The translations under genes and the position numbers were made by a program. A model generated the notes under the pieces. The model worked only from the letters and a program-made list of their open reading frames with translations. It did not search any database and had not been told where the DNA came from. Shown here one piece after another: positions 33,626 to 43,341 of a stretch of DNA of 64,000 nucleotides; within the stretch, counting starts at the first letter, position 1; the number at the start of each line of letters is the position of its first letter. Origin of the DNA: Paenibacillus phytorum (lineage in GTDB: Bacteria > Bacillota > Bacilli > Paenibacillales > NBRC-103111); the NCBI RefSeq assembly GCF_013141715.1, contig NZ_WHOA01000127.1, forward strand, positions 1-64,000. Direction: 5' to 3'.

Positions 33626-35047
33626 TTATTTCTCAATGATTTCGCCTAAATCGATCTTCATCTGTTTGCCCATCCAATCAACGGCCTGATCAGGTGTCAT
33701 TGTGCCGCTCACAGCGCTCTGTGTAGCATCTTTTATAATTTTCTCGAACTTCGGCTCATTCGGATCGTTTGGCATAAATCTCGAATATTGGGTCAAGTAA
33801 CCGACATAGTTCAGCCATGCGTCCTTTTTAACCGTTTCGTATTGCTGGCCTTCCTTCGTAAACGGTAAATGGGCGGTTGACACAGCATGTTCTGCTTGCA
33901 GCTTAGGCGCGGTGACTTCAACCAAAAGCCGTTTCACCAGATCGGGATATTTCGTAGCCTTAGACACGACATAAACCCACGGATTCGAGATCGTCACCGG
34001 CTTCTGACCTTTCGTTACTGGAGGCATCACCATCGCACCGATATTGTTCATCACATACTCGGTTGTCACGTTGCCTGTCACTTTGTGCATTCCGCGTGTA
34101 AGATATTTGGGCTCATCCCATATGCCTGCTTGCACGAACAACGCTTCGTCATTGATCAAGGATTTGAGATAATCATCTTTGCTGTCTGCAAAAAATGTTT
34201 TGGAAAGGAAGCCTTGCGAAACGCCATTCTTCAAATACTCGAACGTTGTCTTCAAGTGTGCTTTGTCCAGCACATATTTGCCCTGAGTTGCGTCATATAC
34301 CTCAGTTCCGTAATTTAAGAAAATAATAGGTAAATCTTTGCCTCCGCCAGTCATAAACAATCCGGAAGTGGCGAGCTTGCTGTCCACTGCTTTTTTCGCC
34401 AGAGCGGTCATATCCGCCAGTGTAAATTCTCCGCTTTCCGCTTTCTTCGGAAGATCTGCAACTTGTTGATCCGTCCAGCCCATTTTCTTCAGCACGTTTT
34501 TGTTGAAAAAGATCGGACGAGCCTCGGTGTCCTGAATGGTGCCCCAGACTTTCTTATTCCACGTAACGGCATCCCAATAGCCAGCCATCTGGTTCTGAAA
34601 TGCTGGGTCCTTCTCGATTCCGCTCAACGGCAATATATAGTCGCCTTTGGCCATCCATCCAATATTGGAATATCCTGTTGCGTAAATATCGTTAGCATTG
34701 CCGGATTTGGATGCAAAGATAAACATCTGTTGGAATTCCTCACCGCTCGTCTCTTTAACAATCGCATCAACCTGCACGCGCTGCTTGGAATTTTCTTTCT
34801 CCAGTTTCTGGTTCAAAGTTTTAGCCGCTTCAATAAAGTTGTTGGCTCTTGTTGGTTCCGAACCCCCCGGAGTCATCACTTTAATGTTAACTGTTTCGAT
34901 AGCGCTATTTCCCGGTGCATCTGCTGCAGTTTTCGTGTCTGTCGACGCTTTCGCGGTTTCCGCCTTATTCGCACTTTCTGTTTTTGCACAGCCTGACAGC
35001 ACTACAGTCAATGTCAACATAGCCAATAAAAGATTTTTTTTCTTCAT
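33626..35047 (-). CDS. Extracellular sugar-binding lipoprotein (duplicate)
   Basis: 473 residues from ATG 35047 with GAGGAG ten bases upstream. Signal peptide MKKKNLLLAMLTLTVV with lipobox LSGC. The mature protein is a large family 1 solute-binding protein. It is a close paralogue of the protein at 45252-46709 along its whole length (shared IKVMTPG/D..APTRANNF, KMGWTDQQVADLPKKAESGEFTLADM, PNDPNEPKFEKIIKDATQ, DQAVDWMGKQMKIDLGE). It has no adjacent permease and would rely on the transporter encoded at 43.3-45.2 kb. It lies downstream of the MFS gene but has its own promoter region, copied from the GntR gene's. Confidence 0.9.
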   Translation of the reverse strand: MKKKNLLLAMLTLTVVLSGCAKTESANKAETAKASTDTKTAADAPGNSAIETVNIKVMTPGGSEPTRANNFIEAAKTLNQKLEKENSKQRVQVDAIVKETSGEEFQQMFIFASKSGNANDIYATGYSNIGWMAKGDYILPLSGIEKDPAFQNQMAGYWDAVTWNKKVWGTIQDTEARPIFFNKNVLKKMGWTDQQVADLPKKAESGEFTLADMTALAKKAVDSKLATSGLFMTGGGKDLPIIFLNYGTEVYDATQGKYVLDKAHLKTTFEYLKNGVSQGFLSKTFFADSKDDYLKSLINDEALFVQAGIWDEPKYLTRGMHKVTGNVTTEYVMNNIGAMVMPPVTKGQKPVTISNPWVYVVSKATKYPDLVKRLLVEVTAPKLQAEHAVSTAHLPFTKEGQQYETVKKDAWLNYVGYLTQYSRFMPNDPNEPKFEKIIKDATQSAVSGTMTPDQAVDWMGKQMKIDLGEIIEK

Positions 35048-35217
35048 AGTAATCAATCTCCTCATCCTTATTTTGAAATAAAATTAATCCTGTCGCTTTC
35101 GTGTCAAAGTGCAACTGTCATCGGTCCACCTTTCTTTTGATTTCATTGTAAACAAGCAATGTTTGAGCTAGATCAGTTACATATTAATATCCAGAAAATA
35201 TTGATGTTAACTTCGTC

Positions 35218-35250
35218 AAATTGACTGAATCAACCTCAAAGTTGTATAGA
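35218..35250 (-). promoter_or_regulatory. Duplicated direct-repeat operator region
   Basis: AAATTGACTGAA (35218-35229) and AAGTTGTATAGA (35239-35250), 21 bp apart, match the repeat pair at 47632-47664 upstream of the GntR gene. The surrounding about 120 bp (GATTTCATTGTAAACAAGCA, TTACATRTTAAT) are also alike. It is a candidate GntR binding region driving the duplicate sugar-binding gene. Confidence 0.5.
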
Positions 35251-35299
35251 TTAATTGTCATGAATCATCCAATCAGAAACTGTTAGTAAAAAAATCAAT

Positions 35300-35327
35300 G
35301 AGGCCCATGCGCAATTGCATGGGCCTC
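35300..35327 (-). terminator. Terminator after MFS gene
   Basis: GAGGCCCATGC (35300-35310) pairs perfectly with GCATGGGCCTC (35317-35327). On the minus strand it is followed by ATTGATTTTTTTA. It ends the mannosidase-MFS transcript. Confidence 0.85.
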
Positions 35328-35337
35328 GACAACCATT

Positions 35338-36516
35338 TTAATGAAACATTTTTCGGGTCAAAATCAAGGGCAATAACCCCGCTGCAGTCAATACGGCTAG
35401 AGTTATATTCAGCAGGGACGTATTGACCGGGAAGTAACGGAACAGCAGAACAAGACAAAATGCGCAAAAGATTCGGCCTAAACTGATCGCGATCTCTCTT
35501 GCAATGACAAGCTCTATTCGATATTTGCCATTCTCGTCAAATTCGGCAATCGTATCGATCAGCAGCGTGCTGAATGGCACTTGGAACATCGGATTGCAGA
35601 TTCCGCCGACGATCGCGTAAATCAGCAAAGTTTCCGTATTGATTCCAGGTATGAATGCCAGCAGCGCAGCGCTAAAACCGATTCCGCCGATCATCATGTA
35701 ATACCGCTTTCGCTCCTGTCTACCGAATCGTCCAATCACAAAAAACGATACCGTCGACAGTGCCGTCATCAGCAGCGAATAATTACCGATGATGCTCTCG
35801 TTCTGGGTGGCGATAAATAACGAAACCCAAACGAAGGGAGCCAATATATCATCGCGAAAATGCAGCGTGGTAAAGCTGCGGCTTAAATTCCGCCATTTGG
35901 GCGACTTGTGGATCTCCCGTATTTTGCCCCAGTACATCGGACTCTTCTTCGAGCTGGAAGGAAGAAACGCCGCACAAATGATCGACAAAACAAACAGCGC
36001 AAGCGCGAAGCCGAAAATGTACCGATAGCCTAGGTTACCAGGAAAAGCAACGATAATCCAACCTGCTGCGAAAGGTGAGATCATCTGGGTGATCGAGGTA
36101 AAGGTTCCGCTCAGCCCATTAAACCAATCCCGATTTTCCGGCTTCGTTAAATCGATGCTCAGCACGTTTACCGATAGCCAGTAAAAACCTTGACTAGCAC
36201 CATAAATTAATCCAGCTAGAGGAATCCAACCTGACATCGTGTCGCCAAAAATGAGCATAATGGAATAAAACAGCAGCAGCAAGCCGTTTCCTACTAGGAG
36301 GCCAATCTTCCGATTTGTTTTCTTGCTAAGCCAACCTGCGGCTACACAGCACGGCAGCATGCTAAGGAAAGAGAAGAAATGAAATGTAAACACCTGATAA
36401 AACTCATTCGATACTTTAAATAAATAAATGTTGATAAATATGCTGGATATACTGCTCGCACTCGCGTTTAACGTAGTGATGAGCATCAGTAATCTGGTTG
36501 CAGGGGAAATGTTCAT
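35338..36516 (-). CDS. MFS transporter
   Basis: 392 residues with about twelve membrane segments. The loop 2-3 region reads AAGWLSKKTNRKIGLLVGN, close to the MFS motif A, and a second copy GRFGRQERKRYYMMIGG lies in the second half. It starts nine bases after the mannosidase stop and is likely co-transcribed with it. Substrate unknown; import or export of a glycan breakdown product is a reasonable inference from the locus. Confidence 0.85.
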   Translation of the reverse strand: MNISPATRLLMLITTLNASASSISSIFINIYLFKVSNEFYQVFTFHFFSFLSMLPCCVAAGWLSKKTNRKIGLLVGNGLLLLFYSIMLIFGDTMSGWIPLAGLIYGASQGFYWLSVNVLSIDLTKPENRDWFNGLSGTFTSITQMISPFAAGWIIVAFPGNLGYRYIFGFALALFVLSIICAAFLPSSSKKSPMYWGKIREIHKSPKWRNLSRSFTTLHFRDDILAPFVWVSLFIATQNESIIGNYSLLMTALSTVSFFVIGRFGRQERKRYYMMIGGIGFSAALLAFIPGINTETLLIYAIVGGICNPMFQVPFSTLLIDTIAEFDENGKYRIELVIAREIAISLGRIFCAFCLVLLFRYFPVNTSLLNITLAVLTAAGLLPLILTRKMFH

Positions 36517-36525
36517 GCTGACCCC

Positions 36526-39500
36526 TTAAATCAATTCTAATGTTTTTATTTCGAATGGTAATATTTCAAGATTAATTTCTCCATCTACAACAGGAATTTC
36601 GCCAATTCGATTTTCCATTAAATCTGTTTCATACACTTTCGTATATGGCACATTCATTTTGATGGTATTACGCATATTCTTAAATTCATGCAAACGAAGA
36701 ATTGCTGAATTTCCTGCCATTGATTTTTTAAATGTTTCGCCAATGACATTATCGCCAATAATTGTAAGCATACGTTCATTTCCATGGCTAGCTTGTTTCC
36801 CATCCGTATAGGCAACATGAAGCGGTTGATTTAGTTTCCATGCCTCACTAACCGTGTCAGCATCTTTCCAGTCATTTTCATGTGGCAAAATGGAGTAAGT
36901 GAATCTATGGAATTCACGATCCGCTACAGGATTCGGGAAAATCCCTGATTTTATAAGTGTAAGACTCATGACTCCGTGGTGTATGGAATACCCATACTTG
37001 CAGTCGTTTAGCAAGGAAACACCGTAACCACTCTCAGAAATATCGGCCCATTTGTGCGCACAAACCTCAAACCTAGCTACATCCCAAGAGGTATTAAAAT
37101 GAGTAGGACGCTTGGTATTGCCGAATTGTATATCATACGTGGCTTCATAAGCGTTAATCTCAACAGGAAAATCTACTCGTAAAAGACATTGATTTTCTTT
37201 CCAGTCAACGGTGGTTTCAAAATCGATTCTAGGTGAATGCGCATAGAACATAACATATTGTTTAATAAGCGAGTCGCTAAAGAGCTTTTCAATGTATAAA
37301 ACAGAGCGTATAGGACCTTTTTCCACCCACTCCATCTTCACAACCTCATCGCAAAGCCATGATTTTTCTTTATAATAAATATCAATATTCCAATTGTCAT
37401 TCTTGAAAGGTTTGTCTTCGTACACTTTAAGAACATTACCCATTGTACCTTCCGACTGTACCTCACGGTTTGCTACGCGATCGAAAAGCGAGTCAATAAA
37501 GCCATTTTCGTTAAATTTGATAGTAGCGTAAGGTGTTGAAATTTCGAAACCGTTAAATGTAAACGGATTTGCGTTAGCCGCCACTTTGTCTGATAATGCT
37601 AAATTTTTCAAACCTTTACCTGGAATGGATTTTACAAGCGCTGCAGTTTTGCCATCATACGTATCCTGCAATTGGATAAGCTCGCCATCTTGATACTGAA
37701 GTGATGCAAAATCGTTGTTTTTTTCCAAGATAACAAGATCATCTCTGTCAAAAGAGAGTGTATTAAATACAACAAGTCCCTTATCAGAAGCTGTATTTGC
37801 TGCAATGATTGTTTTCGCTTTATCAATCATTTCATTCGCTTTCATTTCGATTTCTTGATACTCAAGCCGTGTAACATCGTATACTTCTTTAATTGAACAA
37901 CCAGGTATCACATCATGGAATTGATTGAGAAGCATGGTTTCCCATAACTCGTCAAGCAACGTCTGCGGGTATTCCATGCCATATTTCTCGGCCCATAACG
38001 CTAAAAATTCTAAATCCTGCAGTTTAACTTCCAATTCCCGATTCGAGCGCTTGTTTCTTGCCATTGACGTATAGGTGCCTCTATGGAATTCAAGGTATAA
38101 TTCACCTACCCATTTAGGAAGCCTGCTATTCTCGGCAACTCTGTCATAGAGTTCGTCAAAGTATTTAGTTGTTGTGTCAAAACGTACTTTCGGAACTCCT
38201 GGAAGTCCTTTTTCAAGTCGTATCCCGGTTTCTATCATTTCTCTCGTAGCGCCGCCGCCACCGTCTCCGTGTCCGAAGCTTACGAGAACGTCATTGTTCA
38301 GGCCTTTTTGCTGATACCTATCCCAGGCTCCCATGACCGCACGTGGTTCCAGATAACCATTATACGTAGTCATGTTAGCGCCCTTTGGATTACGTACATC
38401 TCTTGTTGTGATTAAATGCGTAAATATTTCAGAGCCATCAATACCTTTCCACCAGAACGTATCATAAGGTAATTGATTAAATTCATTCCAAGCAATTTTA
38501 GTGGTCATAAAGTATTTAATGCCCGACTTTTTCATAATTTGTGGCATAGCAGCCGAATATCCGAATACATCTGGCAACCAGAGCGTATAGTTTTCAATCC
38601 CAAATTCATCTTTGAAAAACTTCTTCCCGTAGAGGATCTGTCTGACCATGGATTCTCCGGAAATCAAATTGCAGTCGGCCTCTAGCCACATGCTGCCCTC
38701 TGCTTCCCAGCGTCCCTCGGCAACTCTTTCTTTTACTTTCGCGTACATGTCTGGATACCACTGCTTCAAAAATTTGTATAACTGAGGCTGACTAGACATG
38801 AATTTAAAGTCCGGGTATTCTTCCATTAATTTGAGTTCTGTTGCGAAGCTTCTACCTGTTTTTTGACGCGTTTGCTCTACTGTCCACTTCCATGCTACAT
38901 CGATATGGGTATGACCTACACACGTGGCAATCACAGCATCATTTCCAGCCATTTCCGTGTAGACAACACGGTTTATATATTCGGAAGCGCTTCTGATAGA
39001 GTCATAAAATTTGTCTGAATATGGTTTTCTTAGATCAATCAGATTGATTGTATCCGTTATAGCCAGTTCAAGATCCACGCGAGGCTTCTCATCTGGGTTT
39101 AATTCTTCAATCACCTGACTAAGAACGAATATATCATAGTATAGAGCAAGTATTTCTTTTTCTACGACACCCAATTCGATATAAAGATGCATCTTGTCCG
39201 TGGATACGCGGCTCGTATATGCCTGAAGGTCGATCGTAAATGAACTTTTGTTTTTATCAAGCATGATCTCTCTGTGATTCATATCGAGTCCCTGCACAGG
39301 CTGATTATCTAAAAAGAGAAGAAACTGAGGATTGCTTTGATCCCATCCCGAATTGCTAGTCTTAAAATAGAGAGCTAGATCTTTGTCCTGAACTTCTTTC
39401 GGTACATTCACCTCTGCCCTAAACCAACAGTTCGTGTCAAATCCACCCCACATATCTATTTGGGGATCAAAAGATACCCAAGGAGAAGATGCTTGGTTAG

Positions 39501-39624
39501 CTTCCTCAGGTGTTAAGTAGAAACCTTCCTTCATTGTTATGTTTTCAGGAGAAAGCCTTTTTGAAACCGATAAATGTAGTAACTCTTTGCATATCATTCT
39601 TGTTCTTTCTACTACAAAATGCAT
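36526..39624 (-). CDS. GH38 alpha-mannosidase
   Basis: 1032 residues from ATG 39624 (MHFVVERTRM), chosen for GGAG seven bases upstream; a longer frame runs into the repeat/terminator at 39.67 kb. No signal peptide, so cytoplasmic. The N-terminal beta domain is followed by the catalytic domain with THIDVAWKW (zinc ligands H240 and D242), LWLPDVFGYS (D352, nucleophile and ligand) and NQFHDVIPGCS (zinc His). C-terminal beta-sandwich domains follow. It hydrolyses alpha-mannosides taken up by the locus transporter. The size and motifs are standard for bacterial class II mannosidases. Confidence 0.93.
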   Translation of the reverse strand: MHFVVERTRMICKELLHLSVSKRLSPENITMKEGFYLTPEEANQASSPWVSFDPQIDMWGGFDTNCWFRAEVNVPKEVQDKDLALYFKTSNSGWDQSNPQFLLFLDNQPVQGLDMNHREIMLDKNKSSFTIDLQAYTSRVSTDKMHLYIELGVVEKEILALYYDIFVLSQVIEELNPDEKPRVDLELAITDTINLIDLRKPYSDKFYDSIRSASEYINRVVYTEMAGNDAVIATCVGHTHIDVAWKWTVEQTRQKTGRSFATELKLMEEYPDFKFMSSQPQLYKFLKQWYPDMYAKVKERVAEGRWEAEGSMWLEADCNLISGESMVRQILYGKKFFKDEFGIENYTLWLPDVFGYSAAMPQIMKKSGIKYFMTTKIAWNEFNQLPYDTFWWKGIDGSEIFTHLITTRDVRNPKGANMTTYNGYLEPRAVMGAWDRYQQKGLNNDVLVSFGHGDGGGGATREMIETGIRLEKGLPGVPKVRFDTTTKYFDELYDRVAENSRLPKWVGELYLEFHRGTYTSMARNKRSNRELEVKLQDLEFLALWAEKYGMEYPQTLLDELWETMLLNQFHDVIPGCSIKEVYDVTRLEYQEIEMKANEMIDKAKTIIAANTASDKGLVVFNTLSFDRDDLVILEKNNDFASLQYQDGELIQLQDTYDGKTAALVKSIPGKGLKNLALSDKVAANANPFTFNGFEISTPYATIKFNENGFIDSLFDRVANREVQSEGTMGNVLKVYEDKPFKNDNWNIDIYYKEKSWLCDEVVKMEWVEKGPIRSVLYIEKLFSDSLIKQYVMFYAHSPRIDFETTVDWKENQCLLRVDFPVEINAYEATYDIQFGNTKRPTHFNTSWDVARFEVCAHKWADISESGYGVSLLNDCKYGYSIHHGVMSLTLIKSGIFPNPVADREFHRFTYSILPHENDWKDADTVSEAWKLNQPLHVAYTDGKQASHGNERMLTIIGDNVIGETFKKSMAGNSAILRLHEFKNMRNTIKMNVPYTKVYETDLMENRIGEIPVVDGEINLEILPFEIKTLELI

Positions 39625-39671
39625 AATATAATCGCTCCATTCTGTTATGAATTCTCCATTTACAATGCAAA

Positions 39672-39711
39672 ACACCGGATAAAATCAGCTTTGCTGCATC
39701 TCATCCGGTGT
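39672..39711 (-). terminator. Repeat-borne terminator upstream of GH38
   Basis: ACACCGGAT (39672-39680) pairs with ATCCGGTGT (39703-39711). The segment 39658-39757 is a diverged copy of 33503-33602, including the flank with TAATGTT-CGA-TAGT-TCAGCATTA. It likely ends the transporter-operon transcript before the mannosidase gene. Confidence 0.65.
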
Positions 39712-39774
39712 ATACTAACTAGACTATAATGTTCCGATTAGTTTCAGCATTATATATACTTGGTGGTACTCAAC

Positions 39775-40443
39775 TTACTTCAGGCCATCCAGAAAAACTC
39801 TTGCAATAACGGCCGTAGTCATGTCTTCACGTTCCGGCTTGACCATTTCAATCCGCATGTCATACTTGTCCGCAAGAGAAACGATGGCTGGAAAAGCAAC
39901 AATCTTCTCTCCGCGAATCGTGCCGTTTACGGCAATTTCCACGCCGAGCGGATCATGAACCCGTTCATTCTTGTCCTTGATTGACGCTCCCATATATTGC
40001 GCATATTCACCTGTCATACCGCAAATTGGACATTCGTCCACATACGGATGCAGGTGCTCTGGGCGGTCGACTTCATAATGAATGCTGGCCGCATACTGGA
40101 AATAACCGTTCTCGTCTGAAGAATCGGGCTGAAACTTCTTCAACGGCTCGTAATAAAAGCGAAGGTGAAGACAGTGTTCGTGACTTCGGCTATCGTCCTC
40201 AAGACGTACCGGCTGCAGACCTCTTCTTCTAGCATAACCGTCGCATCCTTCGTTAGAATGATAATACCCAAAATCGTTAGACATATAGGTGCAAGCTTCC
40301 AACTCCTCCAAAACGAGCTTTCTCGCAGACCCGTAGGATTTCACCAACGATGTGCTGACGTAGAACCACAGGTTCGGATAACGAGGAGCAAATTCGCCAA
40401 ATTGCGTTGCTGGTGGCATAGTCAAATAATTCTGTTCGTTCAT
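39775..40443 (-). CDS. Unknown protein of mannoside locus
   Basis: I do not recognise this 222-residue protein. It has no signal peptide. A CPICG motif lies near residue 139 (one Cys pair, not a full zinc ribbon). The middle part is His-, Tyr- and Asp-rich (SHEHCLHLRFYYEPLK, YEVDRPEHLHPYVDECP), and the C-terminal part looks alpha/beta. It follows the sugar isomerase-like pseudogene after 44 bp on the same strand. In similar loci small partner proteins accompany TIM-barrel epimerases, so it may be an accessory subunit of sugar conversion; this is inference only. Confidence 0.7.
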   Translation of the reverse strand: MNEQNYLTMPPATQFGEFAPRYPNLWFYVSTSLVKSYGSARKLVLEELEACTYMSNDFGYYHSNEGCDGYARRRGLQPVRLEDDSRSHEHCLHLRFYYEPLKKFQPDSSDENGYFQYAASIHYEVDRPEHLHPYVDECPICGMTGEYAQYMGASIKDKNERVHDPLGVEIAVNGTIRGEKIVAFPAIVSLADKYDMRIEMVKPEREDMTTAVIARVFLDGLK

Positions 40444-40487
40444 TTAATATCTTCTCCTCTGCATGGTAAATGATTTTATTTGCTCCC

Positions 40488-41339
40488 TCAAGCTTTCAGG
40501 ATGCGATGAACTCTGTCTAGTCCGGAAATAATTTCGCTAGTATGAAGTGCATAATAATGTTCGAGGACTTCCGTGATCACCAATCCGTTAAATCCTTTGA
40601 ACGGAGCTAGAAGCCTTTCATATTCGATGGCTCCCCACCCGATAGGCAAATGAAGATCGCCTCTGCCCAAGGCCGTCCAGTTGTGGGTACCCATCGCGTT
40701 ATACACAGGACGGTTCGTAATCCTTAATTCCTCGTAATTGCCGAAATTGTCATTCACATGTAAATGTACAACCAAATCTTTGAAACTTTCAATCGCCTGC
40801 AGCTGATCATAACCGTAATACGCTGACGCCAAGAAATCATGACCTAGATCTTATGTCATCTTGATTTGCTGATGATCAAGCCTCCTGACCAAATCGGCTA
40901 CTTTACTGCTGCGTTCAATCTCGATGTTCTCAATCGCAAGCACGACTTGATCCGTTCGATTCGCCGCCTTCAACAGCAACTGCTCGAGCAACTGCTCTTC
41001 CTGGGGGAACGATTCCTTCTCGTAATGAACAACCAGGATGCGGCTGCCGATCATGCTGCAAAACTCTTGCACGGAACTGAACAACCGGTTAACTGCATCA
41101 GCGGCTCTTATGTTGCGCAAATCAAGTGATCTTGGCTGATGCACACTGTATTCGAAAGGGAATTGCCGCAAGATTCCGACAGCCATTTCTGTCCGGGCCG
41201 GATGAAGCGCTCCGTTGAATATCAGTTGCAATTGCTCAATCGAGAGTTCTACCGCTTCGACTCCGGCTGTTTGCGCAAATTTCAGCGTTTCTTCCAACTG
41301 TTCTAACCGGCATCCCAACGACAATCCTTTTTTCACCAT
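40488..41339 (-). pseudogene. Sugar phosphate isomerase/epimerase (TIM barrel), nonsense mutation
   Basis: The frame codes for 283 residues of an AP endonuclease family 2/xylose isomerase-like TIM barrel. It is interrupted by a single in-frame TAA at 40851-40853 (IKMT-stop-DLGHDFLASAYYGYDQ). Both halves are in the same frame and the downstream half continues with the family's HLHVNDNFGNYE and VITEVLEH metal-site motifs. A Leu codon TTA to TAA change would explain it (families have 'h-hDhGH'). The upstream half has HQPRSLDL and LVVHYEKESF, LAIENIE. As it stands only a 162-residue, inactive fragment is made, unless the stop is a base-call error. Confidence 0.85.
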
Positions 41340-42172
41340 TATTTTACCTCCAGCGAATCCAGCATATCCATCACTTCCACGAGCGCATCCTCGTCATTGT
41401 TTCTTTCTGTCACCCGGCTGGCTGCTGATTTAAGTTCCGGGTGTCCGTTTTTCATGGCGATGCCATGGTACGACGTAATCATCTCCAGATCGTTCAGTCC
41501 ATCTCCGATCGTCGTTATGGTTTCACGCTTTACGTCAGCAATCTCCATGAGCCTCAGGCATGCCGACCCCTTATTTATGCCTGGCGGAAGCACTTCCAGC
41601 AAGCCGGGTTCGGAAACAACCGAATTCAATCTGGAGGGACCGATATCCGCGAACACCTTGATGCAATACTCTTGGAATTGATTTACACGCTCAACGTCTC
41701 CGAGTAGCATAATCTTATTAATCCGTTTCCATTCGCTGTATATTTCAGTATAGGGCTTCTGTTGAATAATGACCTTGTCTTTCAACTGGAACCGCTCGAC
41801 CTCATCGCTCCACTCCGGCACATAGATTTGCTCATTGACAAATACAAGCAGATCCAATCCGTACTGCGCTTTAGTCGTACTGTACAGATTCAGGACGAGT
41901 TCGGTATACGGTTGCGGCAAAAAATATTCTTCCAGATATGCCCCGCGAACGGGATCGTAAATCTTGGCTCCGTTGAAAAGAATGACCGGCTCCACAATAT
42001 TCAACTGTTCAATGAAAGGCTTAGTTGATATCAACGTCCGTCCGGTCGCGAATGTAAATCTTCCTCCTTGACTCCGGAATTGCTCGGCACGTCTAATAGT
42101 CTCTTCACCGACCTGCTGCTGGGAATTAAGTAAGGTTCCATCTAAATCTGTAATTATCCATTTACCTGACAA
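41339..42172 (-). CDS. HAD-family sugar phosphatase (Cof type)
   Basis: 277 residues. Motif I WIITDLDGTLLNS (nucleophile D8 and acid D10), motif II TFATGRTL, the C2 cap domain in the middle, motif III lysine in NKGSACLRLMEI and motif IV TIGDGLNDLEMI. Cof/YidA-type phosphatases act on small sugar phosphates in the cytoplasm. The gene overlaps the ATPase gene upstream by 11 bp and its stop overlaps the start of the isomerase frame (TAATG), so the three are tightly coupled. Confidence 0.92.
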   Translation of the reverse strand: MSGKWIITDLDGTLLNSQQQVGEETIRRAEQFRSQGGRFTFATGRTLISTKPFIEQLNIVEPVILFNGAKIYDPVRGAYLEEYFLPQPYTELVLNLYSTTKAQYGLDLLVFVNEQIYVPEWSDEVERFQLKDKVIIQQKPYTEIYSEWKRINKIMLLGDVERVNQFQEYCIKVFADIGPSRLNSVVSEPGLLEVLPPGINKGSACLRLMEIADVKRETITTIGDGLNDLEMITSYHGIAMKNGHPELKSAASRVTERNNDEDALVEVMDMLDSLEVK

Positions 42173-43304
42173 CTGAAATCAATCCTTCCTTCAGTTCACG
42201 CGAATCCTCGGCATTAAGCATCAAGTTCCGCTCGGTATCGGCATCGAACAGATAGCGGAAATGAGTCAACCGGAGCCGAATCTCATCGCCTTCTTTCACT
42301 TGTTCGGACAAGTCCGCGTAAATCTTGATATGTTGGGCTCCCGCCGCAAGGTGAAGTAATTTTTCCCGACCCGTGAATTCAATCATCAATACTTTGGCTT
42401 TAAAAGAGTTCGATTCATCCTCCGGCTTCACAATGTGGACCTGATGGGGGCGGAAACCAATCATCAGCCGCTGTTCCGGCATTGCATCCTGTACGCCGGC
42501 AAGACTCGGCGGAAGCGTCAGCACATCTCCGGTATCCGGCAGTCGGACGCTCAATCCGGGACGTTCCCATCGGCAATCCAGCCTGTTCATGGACGGCATT
42601 CCGAGAAACTGGGCGACAAACCAGTTAACCGGGTTTTCATACAGTTCATCAGGTGTCCCGTACTGCTGCAATCGTCCGTTGTTCATCACCGCAATGCGGT
42701 CGGACATGGACATCGCTTCTTCTTGATCATGGGTAACCATCACTGTCGTAATGCCGAGCTTCTTTTGAATGCGCCGGATTTCTTCACGCAAGCTCATTCG
42801 GAGCCGGGCATCCAGACTGGACAACGGTTCATCTAGCAGTAACAGCTTAGGCTGTTTCGCCAAGGCCCGTGCCAAGGCCACGCGCTGTTGCTGTCCACCC
42901 GATAGCTGGCTCGGCTTCCGCTTCAGATAACCAGCCATTTGTACAATTTCCGCCGCTTCTATTGCCCGCTCTTCCGCTTGTTTCTTCGGCATTTTGCGGT
43001 TTCTCAAGGGAAACGTAATATTTTCAAGCACGTTCATGTTCGGATAAAGCGCCGGATTCTGGAATACCATACCGATATTCCGGTCCTTTGGGGAGACATA
43101 ATTCATCAGTTCATCATCAAAATAAATCCCGCCTTTGGATACTTCATGAATGCCTGCAATCATCAGCATGGTTGTGGATTTCCCGCATCCGCTCGGACCC
43201 AGCAGCGTTACCAGTTCCCCGTCCGCCACATCCAGATTCAAATCGGATACTGTGGGATCGCCTGACTCATAATATTTGAACAGCTGTGCAATGCGGACTT
43301 GCAA
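42162..43304 (-). CDS. Sugar ABC transporter ATPase (UgpC/MsmK type)
   Basis: 380 residues from TTG 43304, with GGAGG eight bases upstream. Walker A GPSGCGKST, Q-loop VFQNPALYPNM, signature LSGGQQQRVALARAL, Walker B LLLDEPLSSLD, H-loop VMVTHD. The C-terminal TOBE/MOI domain (about 240-380) with FRPHQVHIV is the regulatory part of CUT1 ATPases. It energises the two permeases encoded just upstream and could also serve the ATPase-less transporter at 6-9 kb. Confidence 0.93.
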   Translation of the reverse strand: MQVRIAQLFKYYESGDPTVSDLNLDVADGELVTLLGPSGCGKSTTMLMIAGIHEVSKGGIYFDDELMNYVSPKDRNIGMVFQNPALYPNMNVLENITFPLRNRKMPKKQAEERAIEAAEIVQMAGYLKRKPSQLSGGQQQRVALARALAKQPKLLLLDEPLSSLDARLRMSLREEIRRIQKKLGITTVMVTHDQEEAMSMSDRIAVMNNGRLQQYGTPDELYENPVNWFVAQFLGMPSMNRLDCRWERPGLSVRLPDTGDVLTLPPSLAGVQDAMPEQRLMIGFRPHQVHIVKPEDESNSFKAKVLMIEFTGREKLLHLAAGAQHIKIYADLSEQVKEGDEIRLRLTHFRYLFDADTERNLMLNAEDSRELKEGLISVVR

Positions 43305-43341
43305 TATCAACACCTCCGTTTTATTCGTCGCGGCATTCAGG

